From NCBI GenBank assembly GCA_011620505.1, contig WOZA01000056.1, positions 7,792-23,317 on the forward strand: a stretch of DNA of 15,526 nt. The letters are read 5' to 3'. The number at the start of each line of letters is the position of its first letter. Position 1 is the first letter of the stretch. A model generated the notes under the pieces. The model was given only the letters and a program-made list of their open reading frames with translations, was not told the DNA's origin and ran no database searches. The stretch comes from Anaerolineaceae bacterium. Its GTDB lineage: Bacteria; Chloroflexota; Anaerolineae; Anaerolineales; Anaerolineaceae. This document shows, in pieces, positions 1 to 6,280 of the stretch. The position numbers and the translations under genes were made by a program.

Positions 1-35
1 TTCCTCCAAAAGACCGATCTCAAAAAAGACCTGCG

Positions 36-44
36 TGGTACAAT
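36..44 (+). promoter_or_regulatory. Extended -10 promoter for the FtsB-like gene
   Basis: TGG followed by TACAAT forms an extended -10 element. The expected transcription start is near 50-54, giving a leader of only about 10-14 nt before the ATG at 64. No convincing -35 box or Shine-Dalgarno is visible. The same TGn-TATAAT arrangement occurs at two other promoters in this window. Confidence 0.45.
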
Positions 45-63
45 ATTTGCAACAAAGACTGCA

Positions 64-477
64 ATGTTTAAGAAACTGGTTGAGAAACTCAAAAACATCC
101 ATTGGACTGACCGTCGGCTGATCACCGTGGTGGTGATTGTGATTCTGGTGATTCTCATGATGGACTTTAACAACCGCATGAGCACCATGATCCAGCTCAA
201 CCAGATGGAAACCATCCTGGAGACCAAACTTGCAGGGTTGGAAGCCACACGGCTGGTAGTCGAAGAGGATATCGCCTATGCCACGTCCGATCGCGCGCTT
301 GAAGAGTGGGCACGCGAGAAATACCGTTTAATCGCAGAGGGTGATCAACCCATTATCATCATGCCCCCAAGCGATTACACCCCTGCACCCACCCCAACGC
401 CGAAGCCTGAAACTGTCGTCCTTACGCGCCTGGAGATCTGGAAAGAGCTGATCTTCGGCGGTGAGGAATTGCCTTAA
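64..477 (+). CDS. FtsB/DivIC-like septum formation initiator protein
   Basis: This 137-residue protein has the layout of the FtsB/DivIC family, small bitopic proteins that link early and late parts of the cell-division machinery. A short basic N-terminus (residues 1-18) is followed by one hydrophobic membrane segment (about 19-33). A heptad-like helix follows at about 36-70. The segment EWAREKYRLIAEGDQPIII (about 81-99) matches the family's conserved stretch after the coiled coil, where DivIC proteins have an AREKLGLV-like motif. A Pro/Thr-rich spacer (about 101-115) and a short tail complete it. I assign it from topology and that motif, so the family call is fairly safe, but whether it acts as FtsB, DivIC or FtsL cannot be told. 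The ATG at 64 has no Shine-Dalgarno but lies just after an extended -10 box. Confidence 0.7.
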   Translation: MFKKLVEKLKNIHWTDRRLITVVVIVILVILMMDFNNRMSTMIQLNQMETILETKLAGLEATRLVVEEDIAYATSDRALEEWAREKYRLIAEGDQPIIIMPPSDYTPAPTPTPKPETVVLTRLEIWKELIFGGEELP

Positions 478-554
478 TCCCTTTTTTCTTTCATCCAGAA
501 CAACTCAGAATAACCACGAAAAGGTAAATTCCGATTTCTGTGTGCTTTCTCGGG

Positions 555-560
555 TATAAT
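555..560 (+). promoter_or_regulatory. TATAAT -10 box, near-leaderless start of mazG-like gene
   Basis: A perfect TATAAT ends 9 nt before the ATG at 570. Transcription would begin at about 566-570, leaving a leader of 0-4 nt. The bases between the box and the ATG contain no Shine-Dalgarno. The -35 region is not recognisable. Confidence 0.55.
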
Positions 561-569
561 CTTTTGGTT

Positions 570-887
570 ATGGACCTCAAAGAACTCACTCAGCAGATGA
601 ATGACCTCGTGCGCCATCACGGCTGGTACGAGCCGGATTCCCCCAAGCAGCAGACGGCTCGCAACCTGGCGATCTCGCTCAGCCTTGAAGCGTCTGAGGT
701 GTTGGAGCATTTCCAATGGTCCGCAGAAACAAAAGATCCTGAGGGTCTGCGCGGAGAGCTCGCGGATGTGGCGCTTTACCTGCTTCAACTGGCCAGCGTG
801 GCAGAAATTGACCTTGAAGAAGCGATCCTGGACAAGATCCACGCAAACTGGGACCGCAGTTGGTCGGAAGAAAGTGATCCGTCATGA
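570..887 (+). CDS. MazG-like nucleotide pyrophosphohydrolase
   Basis: This 105-residue all-helical protein belongs to the MazG-like/dCTP pyrophosphatase (RS21-C6-type) group, which hydrolyses (d)NTPs to the monophosphate and pyrophosphate using Mg2+. The metal-binding pattern is visible as ExxE in LSLEASEVLEHFQW (E40, E43, E47) and ExxD in GELADVALYLLQLA (E63, D66). The N-terminal SPKQxxxNLAxSLSLE stretch is also typical. A GTG at 540 is in frame, but the ATG at 570 is preferred: the protein then begins MDLKELTQQM as relatives do, and 540 lies upstream of the -10 box at 555-560. Its stop overlaps the next start as ATGA, so it is translationally coupled to the LOG-family gene. The true substrate (dCTP, damaged nucleotides or other) cannot be read from sequence. 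Confidence 0.85.
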   Translation: MDLKELTQQMNDLVRHHGWYEPDSPKQQTARNLAISLSLEASEVLEHFQWSAETKDPEGLRGELADVALYLLQLASVAEIDLEEAILDKIHANWDRSWSEESDPS

Positions 888-1423
888 AAGTCGCTGTTTT
901 TGGGTCTGCAAATGCCCTTGAGGGTGACGATCTCTATGACCTCGCTTACCAGCTTGGAAAATTACTCGCGGAGGCTGGTCATACCGTAATGACGGGCGGC
1001 TATTGTGGTACGATGGAAGCCACATCGCGCGGAGCTTCAGAAGCTGGTGGGCATACGATCGGCGTGACATCAGAAGAGATCGAAGCTTTTCGCCCCGGTG
1101 GACCCAACCCGTGGGTGCGTGAGGTCATCCCCAGCGTGACGCTGGGCGACCGGATCGCCATCCTCACCCGCCAGGCGGACGCCTTCGTTGCGCTGCCAGG
1201 GGGCGTGGGCACACTGGCGGAAGTGGCTACAGCCTATAATCTGATCGCAATCGGTGCGATTCGAGCACGGCATTTGATCGTAATCGGGGAGGGTTGGAAA
1301 CAGACCTTTGAGGCTTTCTTCAATGGTCAGAGCGCAAGTGTCAACGCCTCAACCCGCGCTATTTTACAATTTGCAGCGGATGCTAAAAGCGCCGTGGCTT
1401 TATTACAACAGGAAAAAGAGTGA
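884..1423 (+). CDS. LOG family protein (TIGR00725-like Rossmann protein)
   Basis: The 179-residue protein has a Rossmann fold of the LOG/lysine decarboxylase-like family. Characterised members are phosphoribohydrolases that cut nucleoside 5'-monophosphates into base and ribose 5-phosphate. The N-terminal strand is KVAVFGSA (2-8), then TGGYCGTMEATSRGASEAGG (37-56) replaces the usual GGGxxGLMG loop. The signature PGGVGTLAE (105-113) carries the family PGGxGTxxE motif with E113. Length fits the TIGR00725 branch, whose physiological reaction is less settled than that of LonelyGuy proteins. The start ATG at 884 overlaps the mazG-like stop (ATGA), and its stop lies 2 nt before proS. The three genes therefore form an operon. 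Annotation as a lysine decarboxylase would be wrong. Confidence 0.85.
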   Translation: MKVAVFGSANALEGDDLYDLAYQLGKLLAEAGHTVMTGGYCGTMEATSRGASEAGGHTIGVTSEEIEAFRPGGPNPWVREVIPSVTLGDRIAILTRQADAFVALPGGVGTLAEVATAYNLIAIGAIRARHLIVIGEGWKQTFEAFFNGQSASVNASTRAILQFAADAKSAVALLQQEKE

Positions 1424-1425
1424 TT

Positions 1426-2856
1426 ATGGACGATAAAAAATTACCCAGCAGGCAAGAAAACTTCTCCGAATGGTACAACCAACTCGTACTCCGGGCAGAA
1501 ATGGCTGATTATGCCCCTGTGCGCGGCTGCATGGTGGTGCGACCTTACGGCTGGGCGCTCTGGGAAAACATCCAGGCTGCCCTTGACAAACGCTTCAAAG
1601 CAACAGGTCATGTCAATGCTGCCTTCCCGCTCCTGATCCCACAGTCTTTTATGACCAAAGAAAAAGAACACGTCGAGGGCTTTTCGCCCGAACTGGCAGT
1701 GGTTACCCATGGCGGCGGCCAGCTTCTGGAAGAACCGCTCGTAGTGCGCCCGACCTCCGAGACGATTATTGGCACCATGTACGCCAAGTGGATCCAGAGT
1801 TATCGCGACCTGCCAGTCTTAATCAACCAGTGGGCGAACGTGGTTCGCTGGGAGATGCGCACCAAACTCTTCCTGCGCACGCTTGAATTCTACTGGCAGG
1901 AAGGTCACACCGCGCATGCCACCGAGCAGGAAGCTGCCGAACACACGCAACGCATGCTCAACGTCTATACCGACTTCGCCATCAACGAAGCCGCGGTGCC
2001 GGTTCTGGCCGGGCAGAAATCCGATTCCGAGAAGTTCGCCGGCGCAAAAGCGACTTATTCCATCGAAGCGATGATGGGCGACACCAAGGCCTTGCAGGCT
2101 GGCACTTCGCATTTCCTCGGGCAGAACTTTGCCAAGGCATTTGACATCAAATTCCTGGATGAGAACAACCAGTTGCAATACTGCTGGACCACATCCTGGG
2201 GTCTCTCGACACGTTTCATTGGCGCCATCATCATGACCCACGGCGACGACCAGGGGCTGGTGTTGCCGCCAAACCTGGCGCCGTACCAGGTGGTGATCGT
2301 GCCGATCTACCGCAAGGACGAGGAAAAAGCCCTGGTCATGGAGACCGTAGACAAGATCGTAAGCGGTTTAGGCAACCTGCGCGTGTTTGTCGACCGGCGT
2401 GAAGGGCTGACGCCCGGTTTCAAGTTCAACGATTGGGAGTTGAAGGGCGTTCCGCTGCGCATTGAAGTGGGTCCGAAGGATGTTCAAAATGGCACGCTGG
2501 CGCTTGCCCGGCGGGATATCCTCGGCAAGGAAGGGAAGCGCTTCATCCCAATGGCAGGCTTCGAACAGGCTGTGCCAGCTGTGTTAGCTGAGATCCAGGC
2601 GAATATGCTTGCCAAGGCTACCAAATTCCGCGATGAACACATCTTCGAAGTCAGCAACTACGAAGACTTCAAGGATGTGGTTGAGAATAAGGGTTGGGCC
2701 AAGGTGTGGTGGTACGATGACGCTGCGAACGAAGCTAAGATCAAAGAAGAAACCAAAGCTTCTCTGCGCAACTATGCGCAGACAGAGGGCGAGGGCGTCT
2801 GCTTCTATACCGGCAAGAAGACGAACAAACAGGTCTACTTCGCCAAGGGTTATTGA
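1426..2856 (+). CDS. proS: Prolyl-tRNA synthetase, archaeal/eukaryote-like type
   Basis: This class II synthetase attaches proline to tRNA(Pro) in the cytoplasm. It is 476 residues and of the short archaeal/eukaryote-like type: it has no YbaK-like editing insertion between motifs 2 and 3, and it has a C-terminal extension ending in Tyr (VYFAKGY). Visible parts are motif 1 (ADYAPVRGCMVVRPYGWALWEN, about 27-48), RPTSET (108-113), motif 2 (VRWEMRTKLFLRTLEFYWQEG, about 140-160), and motif 3 (GLSTRFIGAIIMTHGDDQGL, 259-278). The anticodon-binding domain spans about 287-390. The C-terminal domain, which binds zinc through four Cys in some relatives, keeps one Cys (about 459). The ATG at 1426 is preferred over an in-frame GTG at 1420, since it gives MDDKKLPSRQENFSEWY, as in relatives, and avoids overlap. 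It is third in an operon and ends at a strong terminator. Confidence 0.95.
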   Translation: MDDKKLPSRQENFSEWYNQLVLRAEMADYAPVRGCMVVRPYGWALWENIQAALDKRFKATGHVNAAFPLLIPQSFMTKEKEHVEGFSPELAVVTHGGGQLLEEPLVVRPTSETIIGTMYAKWIQSYRDLPVLINQWANVVRWEMRTKLFLRTLEFYWQEGHTAHATEQEAAEHTQRMLNVYTDFAINEAAVPVLAGQKSDSEKFAGAKATYSIEAMMGDTKALQAGTSHFLGQNFAKAFDIKFLDENNQLQYCWTTSWGLSTRFIGAIIMTHGDDQGLVLPPNLAPYQVVIVPIYRKDEEKALVMETVDKIVSGLGNLRVFVDRREGLTPGFKFNDWELKGVPLRIEVGPKDVQNGTLALARRDILGKEGKRFIPMAGFEQAVPAVLAEIQANMLAKATKFRDEHIFEVSNYEDFKDVVENKGWAKVWWYDDAANEAKIKEETKASLRNYAQTEGEGVCFYTGKKTNKQVYFAKGY

Positions 2857-2885
2857 TCCCTCCCACCCAAAGAAAATGACCCATT

Positions 2886-2920
2886 ACGGGCTGGCATTCC
2901 TACCAGCCCGTTTTGTTTGT
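2886..2920 (+). terminator. Intrinsic terminator after proS
   Basis: A perfect 9-bp GC-rich stem (ACGGGCTGG at 2886-2894 with CCAGCCCGT at 2903-2911) has an 8-nt loop and runs into TTTTGTTTGT. It closes the mazG-like/LOG/proS operon. The remaining intergenic bases to 3053 show nothing else I can support. Confidence 0.92.
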
Positions 2921-3053
2921 AATCATCCACAAGAAGCTCTGCGTCCACCTGCCACTATTAAGTGTGTCATTTTAGAGACCTGTTTGCTCCGCAATTTTAT
3001 TAGATTGTCCACCCCATTGCCCATACCCCAACCTGCTGAACCAGGATTCACGC

Positions 3054-3059
3054 TATAAT
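3054..3059 (+). promoter_or_regulatory. TATAAT -10 box giving a leaderless start
   Basis: A perfect TATAAT ends 6 nt before the ATG at 3066, so the A of the start codon falls at the expected transcription start. No Shine-Dalgarno fits in the gap. No convincing -35 hexamer is seen 16-18 nt upstream. Confidence 0.6.
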
Positions 3060-3065
3060 TTGCCT

Positions 3066-3890
3066 ATGGCTGCCATTGACCTGACCCGACTTAATAAGCA
3101 GATCGAAGGATTAAAGGAAGTCTATTCACAACCGGCTGAATTTCGCCAGCGTTTGCATGAAACCTTGCAGTTTTACCACCGCTATGCTCACCGCCAGCAT
3201 AAAGATGCTGTACCGGTAAGTTTTATGCGCATGTATGACCTGCCAGAACAGATCCTTCCTCAAATCGCCTATGGGCTCAGCTTGAAGGCACGCCAGGACG
3301 CACGGGAAACCCTGGCTGTTGTGGATGAGCTTTGGCAGGATGAACATTATGAAGCGCGCGACCTCGCAACTTACCTTCTGGGCCAGGTTCCCTTGACAGC
3401 CAGCGCGGAGGTTTATGAACGCATCAGGCAGTGGTCATCAGTGCCGATGGATCGGGCAGTGGTCAGCTCGGTTTTTATTAAAGGCAGTCAGCTTTTGCGG
3501 TCTGAAGACCCCAAGGGCTGGACTGAGTTTGTTGGCAGTCTGCTTGCCAGCCCTCTGGAACGGTTGCAAAACCATGGGCTTTACGCACTCTCACTGCTGG
3601 TGGAGCAATCGCACTCAGACCAATTTCCACAGTTTTTCCGCTGGATCAGACCTTTCTTGCAAAGTGACCAGGCTTTGATCCAGCCAAATCTGAGCAAGGC
3701 GATTGCTGCTCTGGCTCGCCGGTCTCCCGCGGAGACAGCCTACATTCTCAAGGAAGTGATGTCGGATACCGATGGCAGTGGCATTGAGCAGCGTGTTCGG
3801 TCTTATTTGCCATTTTTTGATGAAGAGCTCAGCGAAGGGCTGCAAGCGTCCATCCGGATCCATCAAAAGCGCACAAAATTAGGGCTTTAG
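3066..3890 (+). CDS. ALK/HEAT-repeat protein, AlkD-like
   Basis: The 274-residue protein is predicted to be almost wholly helical, made of paired helices. DELWQDEHYEARDLATYLLGQVP (about 87-109) resembles the repeat of AlkD-type DNA alkylation-repair proteins, where a LWxSxxxExRxLAxxLL pattern recurs. A later stretch, NLSKAIAALARRSPAETAYILKE, resembles the family's KAIxxALRxxSxxxPxxVxxFL helices. AlkD proteins are base-excision glycosylases with a HEAT-like scaffold, but many relatives have no tested activity. I cannot confidently place the catalytic Trp and Asp here, so DNA repair is only a possibility. An in-frame TTG at 3060 could add two residues, but the ATG at 3066 fits the -10 box and is preferred. 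It is followed after 27 nt by the C39-like lipoprotein gene. Confidence 0.55.
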   Translation: MAAIDLTRLNKQIEGLKEVYSQPAEFRQRLHETLQFYHRYAHRQHKDAVPVSFMRMYDLPEQILPQIAYGLSLKARQDARETLAVVDELWQDEHYEARDLATYLLGQVPLTASAEVYERIRQWSSVPMDRAVVSSVFIKGSQLLRSEDPKGWTEFVGSLLASPLERLQNHGLYALSLLVEQSHSDQFPQFFRWIRPFLQSDQALIQPNLSKAIAALARRSPAETAYILKEVMSDTDGSGIEQRVRSYLPFFDEELSEGLQASIRIHQKRTKLGL

Positions 3891-3904
3891 GTTTCTGACA
3901 CAAG

Positions 3905-3910
3905 GATAAT
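3905..3910 (+). promoter_or_regulatory. GATAAT -10-like box before the lipoprotein gene
   Basis: GATAAT ends 7 nt before the ATG at 3918, the same spacing as the perfect boxes before 570 and 3066. The intervening bases TCCGTCC cannot act as a Shine-Dalgarno. This suggests a separate leaderless transcript, but the box is one base off consensus and lacks a clear -35. Confidence 0.35.
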
Positions 3911-3917
3911 TCCGTCC

Positions 3918-4715
3918 ATGGCTCCCAGACAAGGCTCTCCAACCAGTAGACTCATTCTTAGTTCGATCGTCATTATCCTCATTTTGGTTCTTGCGGGATG
4001 CATTCCAGCTGAAGTCGCACCTCCCTTGACTCCACCGAGCCCGACAGTTGAATTGCCCAGCCCTTCTCCCACATCTTCAGTCACGCCTACTAACGAACCC
4101 ACTCCTCTCGTCCAGCCCAGCTCCCAACCGACCCTGATCGTTACAGAGAGTGCCATACCCTCTTCCGCTATGATCACGACGATCAGTGGTCATGAGCAGA
4201 CCTACGAGTTGGGCTGTGAGGCAAGCGCAGCTGTGGATTGGGCGGGGTATTTTGGCGTCCTGATCTACGAGTCGACTTTTCAGTTTGAGCTGCCCCTCTC
4301 CGACAACCCTGAGTTGGGCTTTGTGGGTAACGTCACAACTGATGGCTGGGGGCAGATCCCACCGGATGCCTATGGGGTGCATGCTCCTCCCATTGCTGAA
4401 TTATTGAGAGAATACGGCCTGCCCGCCCAGGCGGTGAGGGGTATGACACTGGAGGACGTGAAAGGCGAATTGGCTGAAGGCGATCCCATTATTGCCTGGG
4501 TGATCGGGAACATGGTCTATAGTGACCCAGTGAAGTATATTGACAAGCAAGGCAATGCCGTGACAGTTGCCCCTTACGAGCATGTGGTGATCCTGGTTGG
4601 TTACGACGAAACGACCATTACGTACATGAATAACGGGTTCTTCTACTCAGTACCCACCGATGTGTTTTTGACTTCCTGGGGTGTGCTTGGAAATATGGCT
4701 GTGATCCACGATTGA
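3918..4715 (+). CDS. Lipoprotein with C39-like cysteine peptidase domain
   Basis: The 265-residue protein begins with a basic stretch, a hydrophobic segment (12-25) and a lipobox VLAGC with the lipidated Cys at 28, so it should be anchored on the outer face of the membrane. A Pro/Ser/Thr-rich linker (about 29-80) follows. The C-terminal domain matches the peptidase_C39_2 type: a candidate nucleophile C100 in YELGCEASAAVDWAGYFG, GWGQIPPDAYGVHAPPIAELLREYG (about 143-167), a candidate histidine H222 in YEHVVILVGYD, and a polar residue around N238-N239 in TYMNNG. Classical C39 peptidases cut double-glycine leaders inside ABC exporters, but this one is free-standing with no ABC partner nearby. Its substrate is unknown, and a non-proteolytic role is possible. 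The TGA stop lies inside the following hairpin. Confidence 0.8.
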   Translation: MAPRQGSPTSRLILSSIVIILILVLAGCIPAEVAPPLTPPSPTVELPSPSPTSSVTPTNEPTPLVQPSSQPTLIVTESAIPSSAMITTISGHEQTYELGCEASAAVDWAGYFGVLIYESTFQFELPLSDNPELGFVGNVTTDGWGQIPPDAYGVHAPPIAELLREYGLPAQAVRGMTLEDVKGELAEGDPIIAWVIGNMVYSDPVKYIDKQGNAVTVAPYEHVVILVGYDETTITYMNNGFFYSVPTDVFLTSWGVLGNMAVIHD

Positions 4716-4759
4716 CAGATATAAAAAATCCGCGAAAAGTTCACGGATTTTATCTGTCA
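4713..4759. terminator. Bidirectional terminator hairpin between convergent genes
   Basis: A long inverted repeat pairs TGACAGAT (4713-4720) and AAAATCCG (4725-4732) with CGGATTTT (4744-4751) and ATCTGTCA (4752-4759). A 4-nt bulge interrupts the left arm, and GAA/TTC pairing extends the top to a 3-nt loop. T-runs follow the GC step on both strands, so it can terminate both the + gene ending at 4715 and the - gene ending at 4772. The TGA stop codon of the lipoprotein gene forms the foot of the stem. Confidence 0.85.
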
Positions 4760-4771
4760 GGAATTTCAACT

Positions 4772-5536
4772 TTACATATTCGCTGAACGGAACCAGCTAT
4801 AGTTCAGAACACGTAATTCCTCGGCTGTAGGCATCGGATAGTAGCACATTTCCTTTTTATTGCCGACATAAAAGCCGTTCTTGATGGAGCGATACTGCAC
4901 GTTTGGGTTGTGCGAGCGGTCAACCATTTTGGTCGTGGCAAATTTGGTTTTGACCTCCGTCAGGCATTGGCGTAGATGGTCCTGGTTGCCGTAGGGCAAG
5001 TTGATCATAATGCCCATTTCAGGATCATCCGCCAGCTCTCCCAGTTGGAGTTCCGTGAAAACAAGCGCTGGTACGGTCACCAAAGAGACTGGGTTGCGTA
5101 CCAACTGATCAAGGAAATGGATCGGTCCCAGGCGGCTTACCACCAGGGGGGCTACTGGAGCAATTTCCTGGTAGAGATGCAATTGACCGGTAAAATCTGG
5201 AATATCTTCTGAGGGAGCAAGATCCAGTGTGTGACCATCCTGAGTGGTAAGGAAGAGATGCTGGAGAGCGCTCAATTTAACGTGTTCCAAGGCACGATAG
5301 ACTGAAATGTAAACCGAGGCCTTAAGGCTGCCGTCTTCGTGAGGAACGCAGCGCGCGAAAGCTTCATCAATCTTGAAATACGGGTTGCGGTATGTTGGAT
5401 CGACCTCGAAGAAAATCGCCTGACCGCGTGATTTTTTTGCCGACCCAAGCGCATAATACGAACCAAAATCTTCTGGTGAGAGCATCGAAGCGATCAAAGC
5501 TTCAGGAGTCAAAGATAAGTATAAGTGAATGGTCAT
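4772..5536 (-). CDS. Conserved-looking protein of unknown function
   Basis: I do not recognise a characterised family for this 254-residue protein. It has no signal peptide or membrane segment and looks cytoplasmic with mixed alpha/beta content. The N-terminus MTIHLYLSLTPEALIASMLSP leads into a patterned region, FGSYYALGSAKKSRGQAIFFEVDP (about 24-47), that looks strongly constrained. The C-terminus is rich in aromatic residues (KEMCYYPMPTAEEL, NYSWFRSANM). The ATG at 5536 is chosen because GGAG lies 6 nt upstream; an in-frame TTG at 5548 lies upstream of that and would absorb it. The gene is convergent with the C39-like lipoprotein and is a single-gene unit by context, since the next - strand gene upstream ends in a strong terminator. 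No function is proposed. Confidence 0.75.
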   Translation of the reverse strand: MTIHLYLSLTPEALIASMLSPEDFGSYYALGSAKKSRGQAIFFEVDPTYRNPYFKIDEAFARCVPHEDGSLKASVYISVYRALEHVKLSALQHLFLTTQDGHTLDLAPSEDIPDFTGQLHLYQEIAPVAPLVVSRLGPIHFLDQLVRNPVSLVTVPALVFTELQLGELADDPEMGIMINLPYGNQDHLRQCLTEVKTKFATTKMVDRSHNPNVQYRSIKNGFYVGNKKEMCYYPMPTAEELRVLNYSWFRSANM

Positions 5537-5540
5537 ATAA

Positions 5541-5546
5541 CTCTCC
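5541..5546 (-). promoter_or_regulatory. Shine-Dalgarno deciding the start at 5536
   Basis: GGAGAG on the - strand, with GGAG 6 nt before the ATG at 5536. It fixes that ATG rather than the in-frame TTG at 5548. Confidence 0.7.
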
Positions 5547-5690
5547 AATTTCGATTTGTGTTTGCGTCTTTTTACCGAGAATAATGAACGGTTATTTCAA
5601 TTATTAGTCCATTTATTTCCATGATAATTCTAACCCATTATGCTAAATTTTTGCGAGGTTTTATGCATCAGTCGACTTTGCAGGTATCCA

Positions 5691-5728
5691 TTAAAACAAA
5701 AAGCACCTGCTGCTAATCAGACAGGTGC
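5691..5728 (-). terminator. Intrinsic terminator after the small lipoprotein gene
   Basis: On the - strand, GCACCTG (5728-5722) pairs perfectly with CAGGTGC (5709-5703) around a 12-nt loop. It is followed by a TTTTTGTTTTAA tract. It lies about 20 nt past the stop of the gene at 5750. The stretch from here to 5537 has no gene and no other clear signal. Confidence 0.9.
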
Positions 5729-5749
5729 CTTCGCTTTCAGTGGCGTATG

Positions 5750-6181
5750 TTATTGCTTCTTCAACCAATCCACAGCCTTTTCCAGTCCGGTTTCGGTCAA
5801 TATCAGGCGTCCTTCGGCGGCGTTTCGCAGGATTACACGCAGTTCATCATCATCCTTGCCAAAAAGTTCTTCTATCTCCATAGTCCCACCAAGAATTTGC
5901 TCAATATAGGCGCGCATGTCCGCATCGTAGGTGGGGCTGTCGTCGTCCACCGGATAAGCAATCGCAGATTCCAGGGGAACAGGCTCAGCAGGCTGATCCA
6001 CCGGGTAACTTAATTCTGGTGCCGGGACCGCAGTTTCGAGCGTTGGCACAGGTGTATTTTGGGTTTCACTATTGACAGCTGGCAGGTTCACAGTGGTCTC
6101 AGTAGGTTCTTCCGAGCCGCAACCAGCCAAAAGAAGGCTCGCAACAAGGAAACTGGTTAACAGAATAGTTTTTATTTTCAT
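5750..6181 (-). CDS. Small lipoprotein of unknown function
   Basis: This 143-residue protein has a typical lipoprotein signal: MKIK, a hydrophobic stretch (6-18) and the lipobox LLAGC with Cys at 21. A Thr/Pro/Glu-rich extended region (22-80) holds two similar short segments, SYPVD (58-62) and AYPVD (75-79). The C-terminal part (about 84-143) is predicted helical and acidic (EELFGKDDDELRVILRNAAEGRLILTETGLEKAVDWLKKQ). I do not recognise a family for it. It probably sits on the outer face of the cytoplasmic membrane with its helical domain held away by the linker. The ATG at 6181 is supported by AAAGGA a few nt upstream and by the signal peptide beginning there. It has its own promoter at 6224-6232 and its own terminator, so it is probably monocistronic. 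Confidence 0.75.
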   Translation of the reverse strand: MKIKTILLTSFLVASLLLAGCGSEEPTETTVNLPAVNSETQNTPVPTLETAVPAPELSYPVDQPAEPVPLESAIAYPVDDDSPTYDADMRAYIEQILGGTMEIEELFGKDDDELRVILRNAAEGRLILTETGLEKAVDWLKKQ

Positions 6182-6223
6182 TGATGTCCTTTCCGTCCGC
6201 CATTCTATTGGGACGCTGAAACA

Positions 6224-6232
6224 ATTATACCA
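6224..6232 (-). promoter_or_regulatory. Extended -10 promoter for the small lipoprotein gene
   Basis: On the - strand TGG precedes a perfect TATAAT (6229-6224), forming an extended -10 element. The expected start is near 6217, giving a leader of about 36 nt to the ATG at 6181, with a Shine-Dalgarno inside it. The -35 region is poor, as is common with extended -10 promoters. Confidence 0.65.
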
Positions 6233-6280
6233 AGCCTGTATGGTTTTAATGTCGGCTTGTTCTTTTAACGAACATTTGGT

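Noticed and set aside
474..842. Open 122-codon frame on the - strand
   Set aside because: Mostly antisense to the mazG-like gene and crosses its promoter; no family features.
1819..2241. Open 140-codon frame on the - strand
   Set aside because: Antisense to the catalytic core of proS, with low-complexity composition and no Shine-Dalgarno.
5537..5690. Search for a promoter or small RNA upstream of the gene at 5536
   Set aside because: A/T-rich sequence offers several poor -10 matches (for example TAGAAT and TATTCT-like), but none pairs with a -35 at 16-18 nt. No RNA fold stands out.
6231..6259. CAAGCC/GGCTTG inverted repeat after the thyX-like gene
   Set aside because: Only 6 bp with a 17-nt loop, no T-run after it, and it overlaps the promoter of the next gene. 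It is not a convincing terminator or operator.
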